Shown here piece after piece: positions 27,038-34,116 of a DNA stretch of 46,609 nt; positions within the stretch are counted from its first letter, which is position 1, and every line of letters begins with the position of its first letter. The notes beneath the pieces were generated by a model. The model saw nothing but the letters and a program-made list of their open reading frames with translations. It did no database searches and was not told the origin of the DNA. The DNA is from Myxococcales bacterium (lineage in GTDB: Bacteria; Lernaellota; Lernaellaia; Lernaellales; Lernaellaceae), in assembly GCA_012517325.1 (NCBI GenBank), contig JAAYVF010000067.1:1-46609 (forward strand). The letters run 5' to 3'. The position numbers and the translations under genes are program-made.

Positions 27038-27066
27038 GGCGGTTTGAGCTTCAAACCGCCATTTTT
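27038..27066 (+). terminator. Rho-independent terminator
   Basis: The stem GGCGGTTTGA/TCAAACCGCC (27038-27060) has a 3-base loop and is followed by ATTTTTATT. It ends the beta-helix gene. Confidence 0.9.
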
Positions 27067-27090
27067 ATTAATGATGAGTTGGTTGTCGAG

Positions 27091-27779
27091 CTATTCTGAC
27101 GGGGAGTCCGTCGATGACGGGCGGCATAAAAAGGCCGGCTCGTTTTTCAGGCCGAAATACGCCAGTTCATCTTTACCGAACCGATCGACGGCGTTGAAGG
27201 TTTCCACGCGAAAACCGGCCTGGGACAACCGTTCGACCACGTCCCGGCCGTAGTACCGCACATGGTCCGCCTGGCCGAAATCCTTCTCGCGCGAGAAAGC
27301 CGGATTTTGCGACGCCTCCGCCTCCTCGATCGTGCGCTCGCCGCGCAGCGGCACGATGACGATCGCCCAACCGTCGGGGCGCAACACCCGCCGCATTTCC
27401 GCCATCGCCCGGCGATCGTCCGGAATATGCTCCAAAACATGGCTGCACAGAATTCCGTCCACCGACGCGTCAGGCAATTCCAGACGGGTGATGTCCATGA
27501 CGCGCATGGCGGCTCCCGGTGTCAGATCGACGGATAAATAGCCATCGCCGAGCCTTTCCCGCAAATGGGTCGAAAGGCATTTTTCCGGCGCGAAATGCAG
27601 AAATTGTGTGTGTGTGTGTGTGTGTGTGAAGGCGACAGCAACGAATAGTGCCGCAATATTTGCCAAACCAACCGATGCCTCTCCAAGGAACCGCAATGCG
27701 GGCACTTCGCCGGCCGTGGTTTCAAACCGAAAGGCGCGAATTTTTCCGCTTCCTGGCCGCAGATGATGCATTTGACCAT
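27091..27779 (-). pseudogene. Zinc-ribbon SAM methyltransferase, frame broken at a (TG)12 tract
   Basis: Two overlapping reverse frames make one protein. The first (ATG 27779, GGAG upstream) encodes a zinc ribbon, with Cys4, Cys7, Cys26 and Cys29, followed by GSLERHRLVWQILRHYSLL. The second encodes the class I methyltransferase core: FLHFAPEKCL, GDGYLSVDLTPG, ITRLELPDASVDGILCSHVLEHIPD and VLRPDGWAIVIVP. They meet at a (CA)n tract read as repeated Thr-His. Loss of one dinucleotide, or gain of two, would restore a protein of about 229 residues. This family modifies small molecules or glycans and often sits in surface-polysaccharide loci. The break may be phase variation, a true mutation or a sequencing/assembly error. 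Confidence 0.85.
27605..27628. repeat. (TG)12 microsatellite inside the methyltransferase gene
   Basis: Twelve perfect TG units lie in the coding region between the zinc ribbon and the SAM-binding motif. Such tracts are prone to slipped-strand mispairing. The present count leaves the gene out of frame by one unit. Confidence 0.97.
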
Positions 27780-27858
27780 CGCCGTCTCCACTGCTTTTGA
27801 ATTAGTTTCGGTCAATTGCGGATTTAAGAAAAGCGCTTTTCGATGCAGAAAATCCGCT

Positions 27859-27892
27859 CGACCCCAACCGGATTCGAACCCGTGTTACCGGC
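27859..27892 (-). repeat. Decayed tRNA-Glu 3'-end copy, att-like direct repeat
   Basis: Thirty-two of 34 bases match 29512-29545, the 3' end of the intact tRNA-Glu, in the same orientation. One of the two differences weakens the T stem. The remaining 5' part of a tRNA is absent: the bases beyond 27892 do not fold into the other arms. With the intact tRNA it brackets a 1.6-kb segment, as integration at a tRNA 3' end would leave. Confidence 0.8.
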
Positions 27893-27970
27893 CCAGGAAT
27901 CCGGAGAGTGGTATCCACCGAGTTAAATTAGGTACTTTACATTCTCGTTTCGAGAGTATATATTTCCCGT

Positions 27971-28552
27971 ATGAATCTGGACCAACCACTGATGGAAAAG
28001 GCTCTGGCGACCTTGGGCGCGGTCCTGAAAAGCCGTGGACTAAGGTACGAACTCGTCATCGTGGGCGGCGGCGCCCTGATGCTGCTCGGCGTCATTGCGC
28101 GCGCCACCAGGGACATCGATGTCGTGGCTTTGGTTCAAGAGGGGCGTTATCTCGGCGCCGATCCCCTGCCAGAATCCTTGGTCCGCGCCGTCCGCGACGT
28201 GGGAACGGTCATGGGTCTCGACGCGGGCTGGATCAACCCGGGACCGACGGACCTCCTGCGCTTCGGGCTGCCGGCAGGTTTCGAAACGCGCCTGATCGAT
28301 CGACATTACGACGGACTGCTGCTGCACTTGATCGGGCCTCACGACCAGATCTGCCTGAAGTTTTATGCCGCGGCGGATCAAGGTCCGCGCAGCAAACACC
28401 TGGACGACCTTCGCCGGTTGACCCCCTCTCGACGGGAGTTGCGGCAGGCGGCCTCCTGGGCGCGAGGGCACGATCCCTCACCCGGCTTTCACTCCCTGAC
28501 CGAACAGGTATTGGCGGCCTTTGAATCGGAAGAAAACGATGGAACCGCTTAG
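27971..28552 (+). CDS. MNT-type nucleotidyltransferase (DUF6036-like)
   Basis: This 193-residue protein has the polymerase-beta-type nucleotidyltransferase motif: VIVGGGALMLLG, then ARATRDIDVVAL (the D-x-D metal site). It has the downstream HLIGPHDQICLKFYAA region typical of DUF6036/AbiEii-like proteins. It could transfer a nucleotide to a tRNA or protein, as toxin members of this superfamily do. Its 3' end overlaps the next gene by 14 bases, so the two form a tightly coupled pair. The pair sits inside the tRNA-Glu-bounded segment. Whether it is a toxin is inference. No strong ribosome binding site is seen before the ATG. Confidence 0.82.
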   Translation: MNLDQPLMEKALATLGAVLKSRGLRYELVIVGGGALMLLGVIARATRDIDVVALVQEGRYLGADPLPESLVRAVRDVGTVMGLDAGWINPGPTDLLRFGLPAGFETRLIDRHYDGLLLHLIGPHDQICLKFYAAADQGPRSKHLDDLRRLTPSRRELRQAASWARGHDPSPGFHSLTEQVLAAFESEENDGTA

Positions 28553-29462
28553 CAACCGACTACGGGAGCAAATCCTCGACCTGCTCTGGCGACTCTGGAC
28601 CGAAGTCGGGGTTTCCGGTTGGAGCGAGGGCTATCCGGACGGCGCGATCGATCCAGAGCCGCTCGTCCTTTTTACCGTCGCGCTCGGGGACGCCGACCCG
28701 CGCCTGCGCGACGAGGCAACGGATTGGTGCATCCGCTACGGTCACTTTATTTCGGGTACGCGGCTACGAAATTTGCTGACCCGGGAAACCGCCTCGACCC
28801 AAAGGAATTTCGGAGAATTCGCGGCCACCGTGGCGGCCCATTCAAAACAACGTTGGCCCGGCGCGACACGCGCCCGCCGCTACCGGCCGACCGGACGTTC
28901 CCGCACGCCCGATTTTTCCCGGCCCTCCTTGATCATCCCGCGATTGCAAGCCTTGTTCGGCGTCGGCGCGCGGGCCGAAATAGCCAAGGTGTTTCTTTCC
29001 CGACCCAATGAGGCTTTTTCCGCCGCGGACCTGGCCGGCGAAACCGACTTCACCAAGCGAAACATCGCGACGGCGCTGGAAAACCTCCGGATGGGCGGCC
29101 TGTTGGAGGCCCTGCCGGTCCGCAATCAACTTCATTACCGGCAAAAATCGCCGGATGCCCTATCCCAATTCGTCGGTTCGCTGCCTCGCGCTTTTCCCAA
29201 ATGGCCGGGGATTTTTCAGGTGCTGGGGATGCTGCTGGAAACCGCATCAAAAACGGAAAAGCTGGCACCGCTGGTTCGGGAAGTCGAGGTCAAAACCGTC
29301 GTCGGTAAACGGACATCGGAAACCCGCGCGGCCGGATTGCCGGCGCCGCCGCTCGACGCCTCGGGACCCGCCTTCTGGCCGGCCTTTTCGGCGTGGACGT
29401 TGGCCGTGATCGCGGCACTGGATCACCCGGCCGAAAAATCGGCAGAAAAATTCACCGGGTAA
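28539..29462 (+). CDS. Partner protein with winged-helix-like region
   Basis: This 307-residue protein overlaps the nucleotidyltransferase gene by 14 bases. The central region (about 150-200) reads as a helix-turn-helix: ARAEIAKVFLSRPNEAFSAA, DLAGETDFTKRNIATALENL, MGGLLEALPVRN, then a wing-like QLHYRQK. This is a typical winged-helix DNA-binding layout that also occurs in AbiEi-type antitoxins. A basic Arg-rich stretch precedes it (GATRARRYRPTGRSR). The N-terminal 100 residues are helical and unassigned. It may be the regulator or antitoxin of the upstream enzyme; that role is inferred from the overlap and the domain type. Confidence 0.75.
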   Translation: MEPLSNRLREQILDLLWRLWTEVGVSGWSEGYPDGAIDPEPLVLFTVALGDADPRLRDEATDWCIRYGHFISGTRLRNLLTRETASTQRNFGEFAATVAAHSKQRWPGATRARRYRPTGRSRTPDFSRPSLIIPRLQALFGVGARAEIAKVFLSRPNEAFSAADLAGETDFTKRNIATALENLRMGGLLEALPVRNQLHYRQKSPDALSQFVGSLPRAFPKWPGIFQVLGMLLETASKTEKLAPLVREVEVKTVVGKRTSETRAAGLPAPPLDASGPAFWPAFSAWTLAVIAALDHPAEKSAEKFTG

Positions 29463-29464
29463 TT

Positions 29465-29500
29465 AAAAAAATCAGGCGGTCCGCCAATCGAACCGCCTGA
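29465..29500 (-). terminator. Terminator of the tRNA-Lys/tRNA-Glu transcript
   Basis: On the reverse strand TCAGGCGGT/ACCGCCTGA (29472-29500) forms a 9-bp stem followed by TTTTTTT. It ends transcription leaving tRNA-Glu, only 11 bases downstream of the tRNA, and sits next to the stop of the convergent plus-strand gene. Confidence 0.85.
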
Positions 29501-29511
29501 ATCTTCTGCTT

Positions 29512-29585
29512 CGACCCCAACGGGATTCGAACCCGTGTTGCCGGCGTGAAAGGCCGGTGTCCTGACCGGGCTAGACGATGGGGTC
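29512..29585 (-). tRNA. tRNA-Glu (TTC)
   Basis: The reverse strand gives a 74-base cloverleaf with acceptor stem GACCCCA/TGGGGTC, discriminator G, T arm CGGGTTCGAATCCCG and anticodon loop TTTCACG (anticodon TTC). CCA is not encoded. Its 3' 34 bases are repeated, with two changes, at 27859-27892. Confidence 0.96.
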
Positions 29586-29619
29586 AATTTGTCAATGTCT
29601 CGCGGGCCCTCGGGACCGT

Positions 29620-29692
<73 letters not shown>

Positions 29693-29887
29693 CCAAAAGA
29701 GTGGCAGGATTCTATGGAGGCGACCTACCCTTGTCAAGCATCTTTCGGCAAAAAAAATCTTTCGTGAATTCCCCTCCTTTTTTATTTGTTCGCGGCCGCG
29801 ATCGGGCGCTTTTTTCACCCGGCGCCTTATGCTATGTTGTCACGCGTTTTATTACCGGCGCAACGAGGTCATGGGGTCGCGGAAACG

Positions 29888-30355
29888 ATGAACATTAAAA
29901 ATTTGCTGATTGAAGCGGTCAACCGTGAAATCGGTTCCTATGAATTGTATCTGCATCTGGCGGGAAAAATCCAAAATCAGGAAGGGGCGAAAACCTTCGA
30001 TCACCTGGCCGAGGACGAGGAAAACCACCGCCGCATGCTGGAAAGCTGGTGGCAGGCGCGCTACAACGAGCCCCTGCCCGTCGAAAACAAAAGCTTCGAA
30101 AAAAGCAAGCTCAAGATCGACACGCAGAGCGGCGCGGTCGACGCCCTCGAACTGGCGCTGGCCCGCGAAAAATCCGACGCCACGCTCTACGAATCGCTCG
30201 CCGGCCAGGCGACGAACGCCGACCTGATTCTGCTCTGCAAGGAACTGGCGGCCCAGGAATGGGGCCACTTCGCCACCATCCGCGCCGAGATCAACGCCAT
30301 CACCGGCGATTTCTACTGGTTCGACATCGGCCACGCCAGCCACGTGGAGGACTGA
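29888..30355 (+). CDS. Ferritin-like diiron protein 1 of 5
   Basis: This 155-residue protein is a four-helix-bundle ferritin-like (rubrerythrin-type) domain. Metal-ligand candidates are Glu in NREIGSYELY, E-x-x-H in EDEENHRRM, Glu in LALAREKSDATLY and E-x-x-H in AAQEWGHFATI. It lacks a rubredoxin domain. Members scavenge peroxide or handle iron at a diiron site. I use ATG 29888, since the longer frame from 29786 lacks support; the ribosome binding site is weak. It is the first of five same-strand paralogues. Confidence 0.87.
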   Translation: MNIKNLLIEAVNREIGSYELYLHLAGKIQNQEGAKTFDHLAEDEENHRRMLESWWQARYNEPLPVENKSFEKSKLKIDTQSGAVDALELALAREKSDATLYESLAGQATNADLILLCKELAAQEWGHFATIRAEINAITGDFYWFDIGHASHVED

Positions 30356-30378
30356 CCGGACCGACAACGGGAGGAACC

Positions 30379-30876
30379 ATGGCGCAGTTGTACGCAGGCT
30401 TGACGGTTCTGGAAATCCTGGGCATCGCGATTAAAAAGGAACTCGGCGCCGCTCGCTTCTACCGCCGCACCGCCGATCAGATGGTCAATCCGCTGATCAA
30501 AAACCGCTTCCTCGCCCTGGCCAAGGACGAGCGCATGCATCGCGCCATGCTCGGCGCCGAATACAAGCGCCTGACCGGCGAGGCGAAAGAGCCGCCGCTG
30601 CCGAACCTGGAATTCCCGAAAGACGAAGAATACGATTTTTCGAACTTCGCGGTGGAGGACGCGCTGCAGTTCGCGATCCGCGCCGAGCGCGACGCCCAGA
30701 AGTTGTACGCCGAGGCGGCCCGCGCCAGTCGCGACCCGCGCGGCAAGCGCCTGCTGGATTACCTGGTTGAATTCGAGAAAGGTCACGAACGCCAACTGCG
30801 GGCCGAATTGGACTTCTATAAGAAGTCACCGTTGTGGTTCGAGGACACCGAAGACCTGATTCATGTCGGTCCCTAG
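30379..30876 (+). CDS. Ferritin-like diiron protein 2 of 5
   Basis: This 165-residue ferritin-like protein has diiron motifs in IKKELGAARFY, KDERMHRAM (E-x-x-H), AIRAERDAQKLY and EFEKGHERQL (E-x-x-H). It has no rubredoxin module. A strong GGGAGGAA ribosome binding site is 5 bases before ATG 30379. The gap to the upstream gene is 23 bases. The two proteins are clearly paralogous in helix order but diverged in sequence, so the array is not a recent duplication. Confidence 0.87.
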   Translation: MAQLYAGLTVLEILGIAIKKELGAARFYRRTADQMVNPLIKNRFLALAKDERMHRAMLGAEYKRLTGEAKEPPLPNLEFPKDEEYDFSNFAVEDALQFAIRAERDAQKLYAEAARASRDPRGKRLLDYLVEFEKGHERQLRAELDFYKKSPLWFEDTEDLIHVGP

Positions 30877-30948
30877 AAGATTGTCGTCCCGCATGGCGCA
30901 AAGAAACATGGCGGCTTATATTTCCATCACACGAGAGGTTTGACACCC

Positions 30949-31434
30949 ATGAAATGGAGCGCGATTGAAATCTGCAAAATCGGCGTAGAAGTCGAACGCA
31001 ACGGTCGGGCTTTTTATCTGAAAGCGCGGGATAAAGTCGCCGATGAGGACTTGCAAAAGTTATTTTCCCGCTTGGCCGACGCCGAATTGATCCACGAAAA
31101 AACCTACCTGCAAATCCTGGAACGGCTCGAAATCGCCGACCCGGCCGAAAGCGAATGCTGTTATGACCAGGAATACGACATTTATCTGGGCGCATTGGCC
31201 GATACGCGGGTTTTCACACCGCAACGCACCGTCGATCAAATCATCGCCCCCCTGAAGACCCCGTCCGACTTGCTGCGCGTCGCAATGGGCTTTGAAAAGG
31301 ATGCCATTTTATGGCTAAGCGAGATGATCAACCTGGTAGCCGACGATGAAAAGCCGGTTATCGAGGAGTTCATCAGCTACGAAAAAGAGCATTTGGCCGT
31401 ATTAATGACCGAATTGAAAAAATTGTCCGCGTAA
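30949..31434 (+). CDS. Ferritin-like diiron protein 3 of 5
   Basis: This 161-residue protein starts at ATG 30949 (GAGAGG upstream). Diiron ligands are visible in GVEVERNGRAFY, ADAELIHEKTY (E-x-x-H), AMGFEKDAILWL and SYEKEHLAVL (E-x-x-H). Two adjacent Cys residues occur in ESECCYDQEY between the helix pairs, which the siblings lack. No rubredoxin domain is present. It is spaced 72 bases from gene 2, the largest gap inside the array. Confidence 0.85.
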   Translation: MKWSAIEICKIGVEVERNGRAFYLKARDKVADEDLQKLFSRLADAELIHEKTYLQILERLEIADPAESECCYDQEYDIYLGALADTRVFTPQRTVDQIIAPLKTPSDLLRVAMGFEKDAILWLSEMINLVADDEKPVIEEFISYEKEHLAVLMTELKKLSA

Positions 31435-31454
31435 GACGAAGCGAGGAGATGAGT

Positions 31455-31952
31455 ATGGGTGAAAAGACGCGAGCCGGACTGAAAATCGCTTTTCAGGCGG
31501 AAGCCGAGGCTTATTTCCGCAACCTGGCCTTCGCCGATCAGGCCATCAAGGACGGCTATCCGCAAATCGCCCACATGTTCCGCGCCATCGCCGAGGCCGA
31601 AGCGGTGCACTGCCGCAACGCGCTGAAGCTGCGCGGCGTCGTCAAGGACACCGAAACCAACCTGCAAACCGCCTTCGAACGCGAATTGCTGGCGAAAAAC
31701 GAAAAATATCCGGAACTGATCCGCGACGCCGAGGCCGAGGGCGAACGCCCGGCCGCGCTGATCTTCTCGCGCGCCCGCGACGTCGAGGAAATGCACGCGA
31801 CCATTTACAAACACGCGCTCGACAATCTGATGGAAGAGCGCGAAGCGCTTTATTTCGTCTGCGGCGTCTGCGGATACATCGCCGAGGGCCGGATTCCCGA
31901 CGAATGCCCCGTTTGTCAGGCGAAACCCGAAAAATTCCGCGAGGTAAAATAA
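31455..31952 (+). CDS. Rubrerythrin, ferritin-like diiron protein 4 of 5
   Basis: This is the classic rubrerythrin layout: a diiron four-helix bundle (QAEAEAYFRNL, EAEAVHCRN, FERELLAKNE, DVEEMHATIY) followed by a C-terminal rubredoxin-like Fe(SCys)4 domain (FVCGVCGYIAEG, then ECPVCQAK). It reduces hydrogen peroxide in anaerobes or microaerophiles. Two ATG codons are possible. AGGAG abuts the one at 31449, so ATG 31455 with 6-base spacing is preferred (165 residues). It is the only member of the array with the rubredoxin module, so it may be the electron entry point. Confidence 0.93.
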   Translation: MGEKTRAGLKIAFQAEAEAYFRNLAFADQAIKDGYPQIAHMFRAIAEAEAVHCRNALKLRGVVKDTETNLQTAFERELLAKNEKYPELIRDAEAEGERPAALIFSRARDVEEMHATIYKHALDNLMEEREALYFVCGVCGYIAEGRIPDECPVCQAKPEKFREVK

Positions 31953-31953
31953 A

Positions 31954-32445
31954 ATGACGATCGACAAGGAACGTTTGCTGGCCGCCGTCAAAACCATGGC
32001 CCTGGGCGAGGTTTACTCCTTCGCGATCGACCGCGAACGAGAAGCGCAATTGTTTTACAAGCAAGCCCAGGACGCCGTGAAAAACCTCGGCGCCAAGTCG
32101 ATGCTCGCCGAGCTTTATCAAGAAGAAGTGCAGCACGAGCAAATGCTGCTGCGGGCCCGCAAGGCCGAAAAAATAGAAATCGTCGGCCAGGCGCGCGGCT
32201 TCGTCGACCTGGGGTTGGCCGACATGATGCCCGACGTCCGCGTCCGCCCGACCAGCACCCCGCAGGAAATTTTGATGGCGGCGATCAAAAAAGAAGCCTT
32301 CGCCGAATCCTTTTACCTGGCCGCCGAGGAAGGCACCGACAACCCGGATGCGAAAAAATTGTTCGCGCACCTCGCCGACGAGGAAAACCAGCACAAGAGC
32401 ATGCTGGAAACCTGGTACGACGACCACATTCTGACGAATAATTGA
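31954..32445 (+). CDS. Ferritin-like diiron protein 5 of 5
   Basis: This 163-residue protein starts one base after the stop of the rubrerythrin gene, so it is translationally coupled. Ligand motifs are IDREREAQLFY, YQEEVQHEQM (E-x-x-H), IKKEAFAESFY and DEENQHKSML (E-x-x-H). There is no rubredoxin domain. It closes the array; about 140 bases without a gene or clear terminator follow. A GAGG site lies in the end of the previous gene. Confidence 0.87.
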   Translation: MTIDKERLLAAVKTMALGEVYSFAIDREREAQLFYKQAQDAVKNLGAKSMLAELYQEEVQHEQMLLRARKAEKIEIVGQARGFVDLGLADMMPDVRVRPTSTPQEILMAAIKKEAFAESFYLAAEEGTDNPDAKKLFAHLADEENQHKSMLETWYDDHILTNN

Positions 32446-32586
32446 ATATCTACGCCTAGCAACCGCAATCTATTGATAAATAAAAGGCATTTTAATAGCA
32501 GAATGCCATAGATATAGTTTATCCGCGCCATTTTCGCCGCTTCTTTCGTTCCAACCGGAATCCTCGTTTAAAGCGAAAAAATTCCC

Positions 32587-32627
32587 TTGACAGGCTCCAA
32601 TCGGCATACTACACTCCAATTGGAGTG
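32587..32627 (+). promoter_or_regulatory. Promoter with overlapping 16-bp palindromic operator
   Basis: TTGACA (32587-32592), a 17-base spacer and TACACT (32610-32615) form a good sigma-70 promoter. The perfect palindrome CACTCCAATTGGAGTG (32612-32627) overlaps the -10 box and the start site. A further half site CTCCAAT lies in the spacer (32595-32601). This layout suits repression by the ribbon-helix-helix protein encoded just downstream. AAGGAG follows at 32631. Confidence 0.7.
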
Positions 32628-32641
32628 CAGAAGGAGCCCTA

Positions 32642-32869
32642 ATGGATAAAGTGACGATCAAGATTCCGAGACAGCTTTACGAGAAGATTCAGGTCTTGAT
32701 CGTCGATTCCGGTTTCTCCAGCCCCACGGAGTTCATTGTCTACGTGCTTCGCGACCTGATCGGCGAACAACTGACCGGCCGGGAAGTTCCCCGCGGGGAA
32801 AACTCCGAACTGACGAACGATGAAATTAGCGCCATCAAGCAGCGATTAAGGAACCTTGGATACTTGTAG
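32642..32869 (+). CDS. Ribbon-helix-helix protein, likely autoregulator
   Basis: This 75-residue protein has a ribbon-helix-helix pattern: the strand KVTIKIPRQLYEKI, then helices QVLIVDSGF and SPTEFIVYVLRDLIGE. This is the CopG/Arc-type dimeric DNA-binding fold. It has a clear promoter and operator-like palindrome in front and an AAGGAG site. The C terminus ends NDEISAIKQRLRNLGYL, closely matching the tail of the cysC product nearby. No toxin gene is adjacent, so it is more likely a local transcription regulator of the sulfate-activation genes than an antitoxin; that target is inference. Confidence 0.8.
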   Translation: MDKVTIKIPRQLYEKIQVLIVDSGFSSPTEFIVYVLRDLIGEQLTGREVPRGENSELTNDEISAIKQRLRNLGYL

Positions 32870-32887
32870 TTTTACTGTTTTTCGAAC

Positions 32888-32915
32888 GAAAGGGCACGGA
32901 ACGCCGTGCCCTTTC
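32888..32915 (+). other. 12-bp perfect inverted repeat between the RHH gene and sat
   Basis: GAAAGGGCACGG (32888-32899) pairs with CCGTGCCCTTTC (32904-32915) over an AACG loop. No T tract follows, so it is not a standard terminator. It could be an mRNA-processing or attenuation hairpin that sets sat levels. Confidence 0.65.
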
Positions 32916-32939
32916 CGCTAAAGAGGGAGTCGATCCATC

Positions 32940-34103
32940 ATGATCAAAGCGCACGGCGGGCGGTTGATTGACCGGTTCGTCAAAGGCGAAATGCGCGAAG
33001 CATTGCTCGCCAAGGCGGCCGAGTTCCCGAAAATGAAACTCAACGAACGCGAAATCGCGGACGTCGAAATGATCAGTTGCGGCGCCATGAGCCCGCTCGA
33101 AGGGTTCATGAACCGCGAAGACTACCTGAGCGTCGTGCGCAACGTTCGCCTGGCGTCCGGCCTCATCTGGTCGCTGCCGATCACCCTGGCGGTGAAGCCG
33201 GGCGACGATCGCCGGTTCCAGATCGGCCAGCAGATTTCACTGGTCGACGACGACGGCCTCATCCTGGCCGTGATGGACATCGAGGACATTTACGACGTCG
33301 ACCATGCCGAGGAAGCGATGCGGGTCTACCGCACCAACGACCCGGCGCACCCGAGCGTCGCCTACTTGCAGTCCTACGGCACGACCTACCTGGGCGGCAA
33401 GATCACCGCGCTCAACAAGGTCCGGCACGACGACTTCAACGAGTACCGCCTCGAGCCGAAGGAAACGCGGGTGTTGTTCAACGCCAAGGGCTGGAAGACG
33501 ATCGTCGCCTTCCAGACGCGCAATCCGATCCATCGCGCCCACGAATACCTGCAAAAATGCGCGCTGGAACAGGTCGACGCCCTGCTGATCCACCCGCTGA
33601 TGGGCGCCACCAAGAAGGGCGACATCCCCGGCGACGTACGGATGGCCTGCTACAAGGCATTGACCGACGGCTATTACAACCACGAACGCGTCGCGGTCAG
33701 CATCTTCCCGGCCGCGATGCGCTACGCCGGCCCGCGCGAGGCCATTTTCCACGCCCTGGTCCGCAAGAATTACGGCTGCACACACTTCATCGTCGGCCGC
33801 GACCACGCCGGCGTCGGCACCTATTACGGCAGCTACGACGCGCAGAATTTCTTCCTGGAATTCCCGCCCGAGGAAATGGGCATCACCCCGATGATGTTCG
33901 AAAACACCTTCTGGTGCACCAAGTGCGGCAACATGGCGTCCGTCAAAACCTGCCCGCACGGCAAGGAAAGCCAGGTCTTTTTGTCCGGCACCAAGGTGCG
34001 CGAGATGCTGGCGCAGGGCCAGCGGCCGCCCGCCGAATTCACCCGCGCCGAGGTGGCCGACATTTTGATGGCCTATTACCAAAGCGATCGCGCCAAGGAC
34101 TGA
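32940..34103 (+). CDS. sat: Sulfate adenylyltransferase (ATP sulfurylase)
   Basis: This 387-residue protein is the homo-oligomeric ATP sulfurylase that makes adenosine 5'-phosphosulfate from ATP and sulfate. Motifs include QTRNPIHRAHE (192-202, phosphate and ATP binding), GRDHAGVG (286-293) and HPLMGATKKGDIP. A Cys cluster CTKCGNMASVKTCPHG near the C terminus matches the zinc site seen in thermophile and sulfate-reducer enzymes. There is no fused kinase domain; cysC is a separate gene two positions downstream. No aprAB or dsr genes are in view, so an assimilatory or PAPS-making role is more likely than respiration. Confidence 0.95.
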   Translation: MIKAHGGRLIDRFVKGEMREALLAKAAEFPKMKLNEREIADVEMISCGAMSPLEGFMNREDYLSVVRNVRLASGLIWSLPITLAVKPGDDRRFQIGQQISLVDDDGLILAVMDIEDIYDVDHAEEAMRVYRTNDPAHPSVAYLQSYGTTYLGGKITALNKVRHDDFNEYRLEPKETRVLFNAKGWKTIVAFQTRNPIHRAHEYLQKCALEQVDALLIHPLMGATKKGDIPGDVRMACYKALTDGYYNHERVAVSIFPAAMRYAGPREAIFHALVRKNYGCTHFIVGRDHAGVGTYYGSYDAQNFFLEFPPEEMGITPMMFENTFWCTKCGNMASVKTCPHGKESQVFLSGTKVREMLAQGQRPPAEFTRAEVADILMAYYQSDRAKD

Positions 34104-34116
34104 CAGGAGCCGCCCC

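Noticed and set aside
27828..27841. GAAAAGCGCTTTTC palindrome near the methyltransferase start
   Set aside because: Perfect but with no loop and no T tract. It could be an eroded terminator of a former tRNA, but there is not enough to call a feature.
32470..32661. 63-codon minus-strand frame across the RHH promoter
   Set aside because: It overlaps the promoter, palindrome and ribosome binding site of the RHH gene and has no recognisable product.
32642..32869. RHH protein as a toxin-antitoxin antitoxin
   Set aside because: No small toxin gene (RelE, ParE or similar) is adjacent; the next gene is sat, so a regulator role is more likely.
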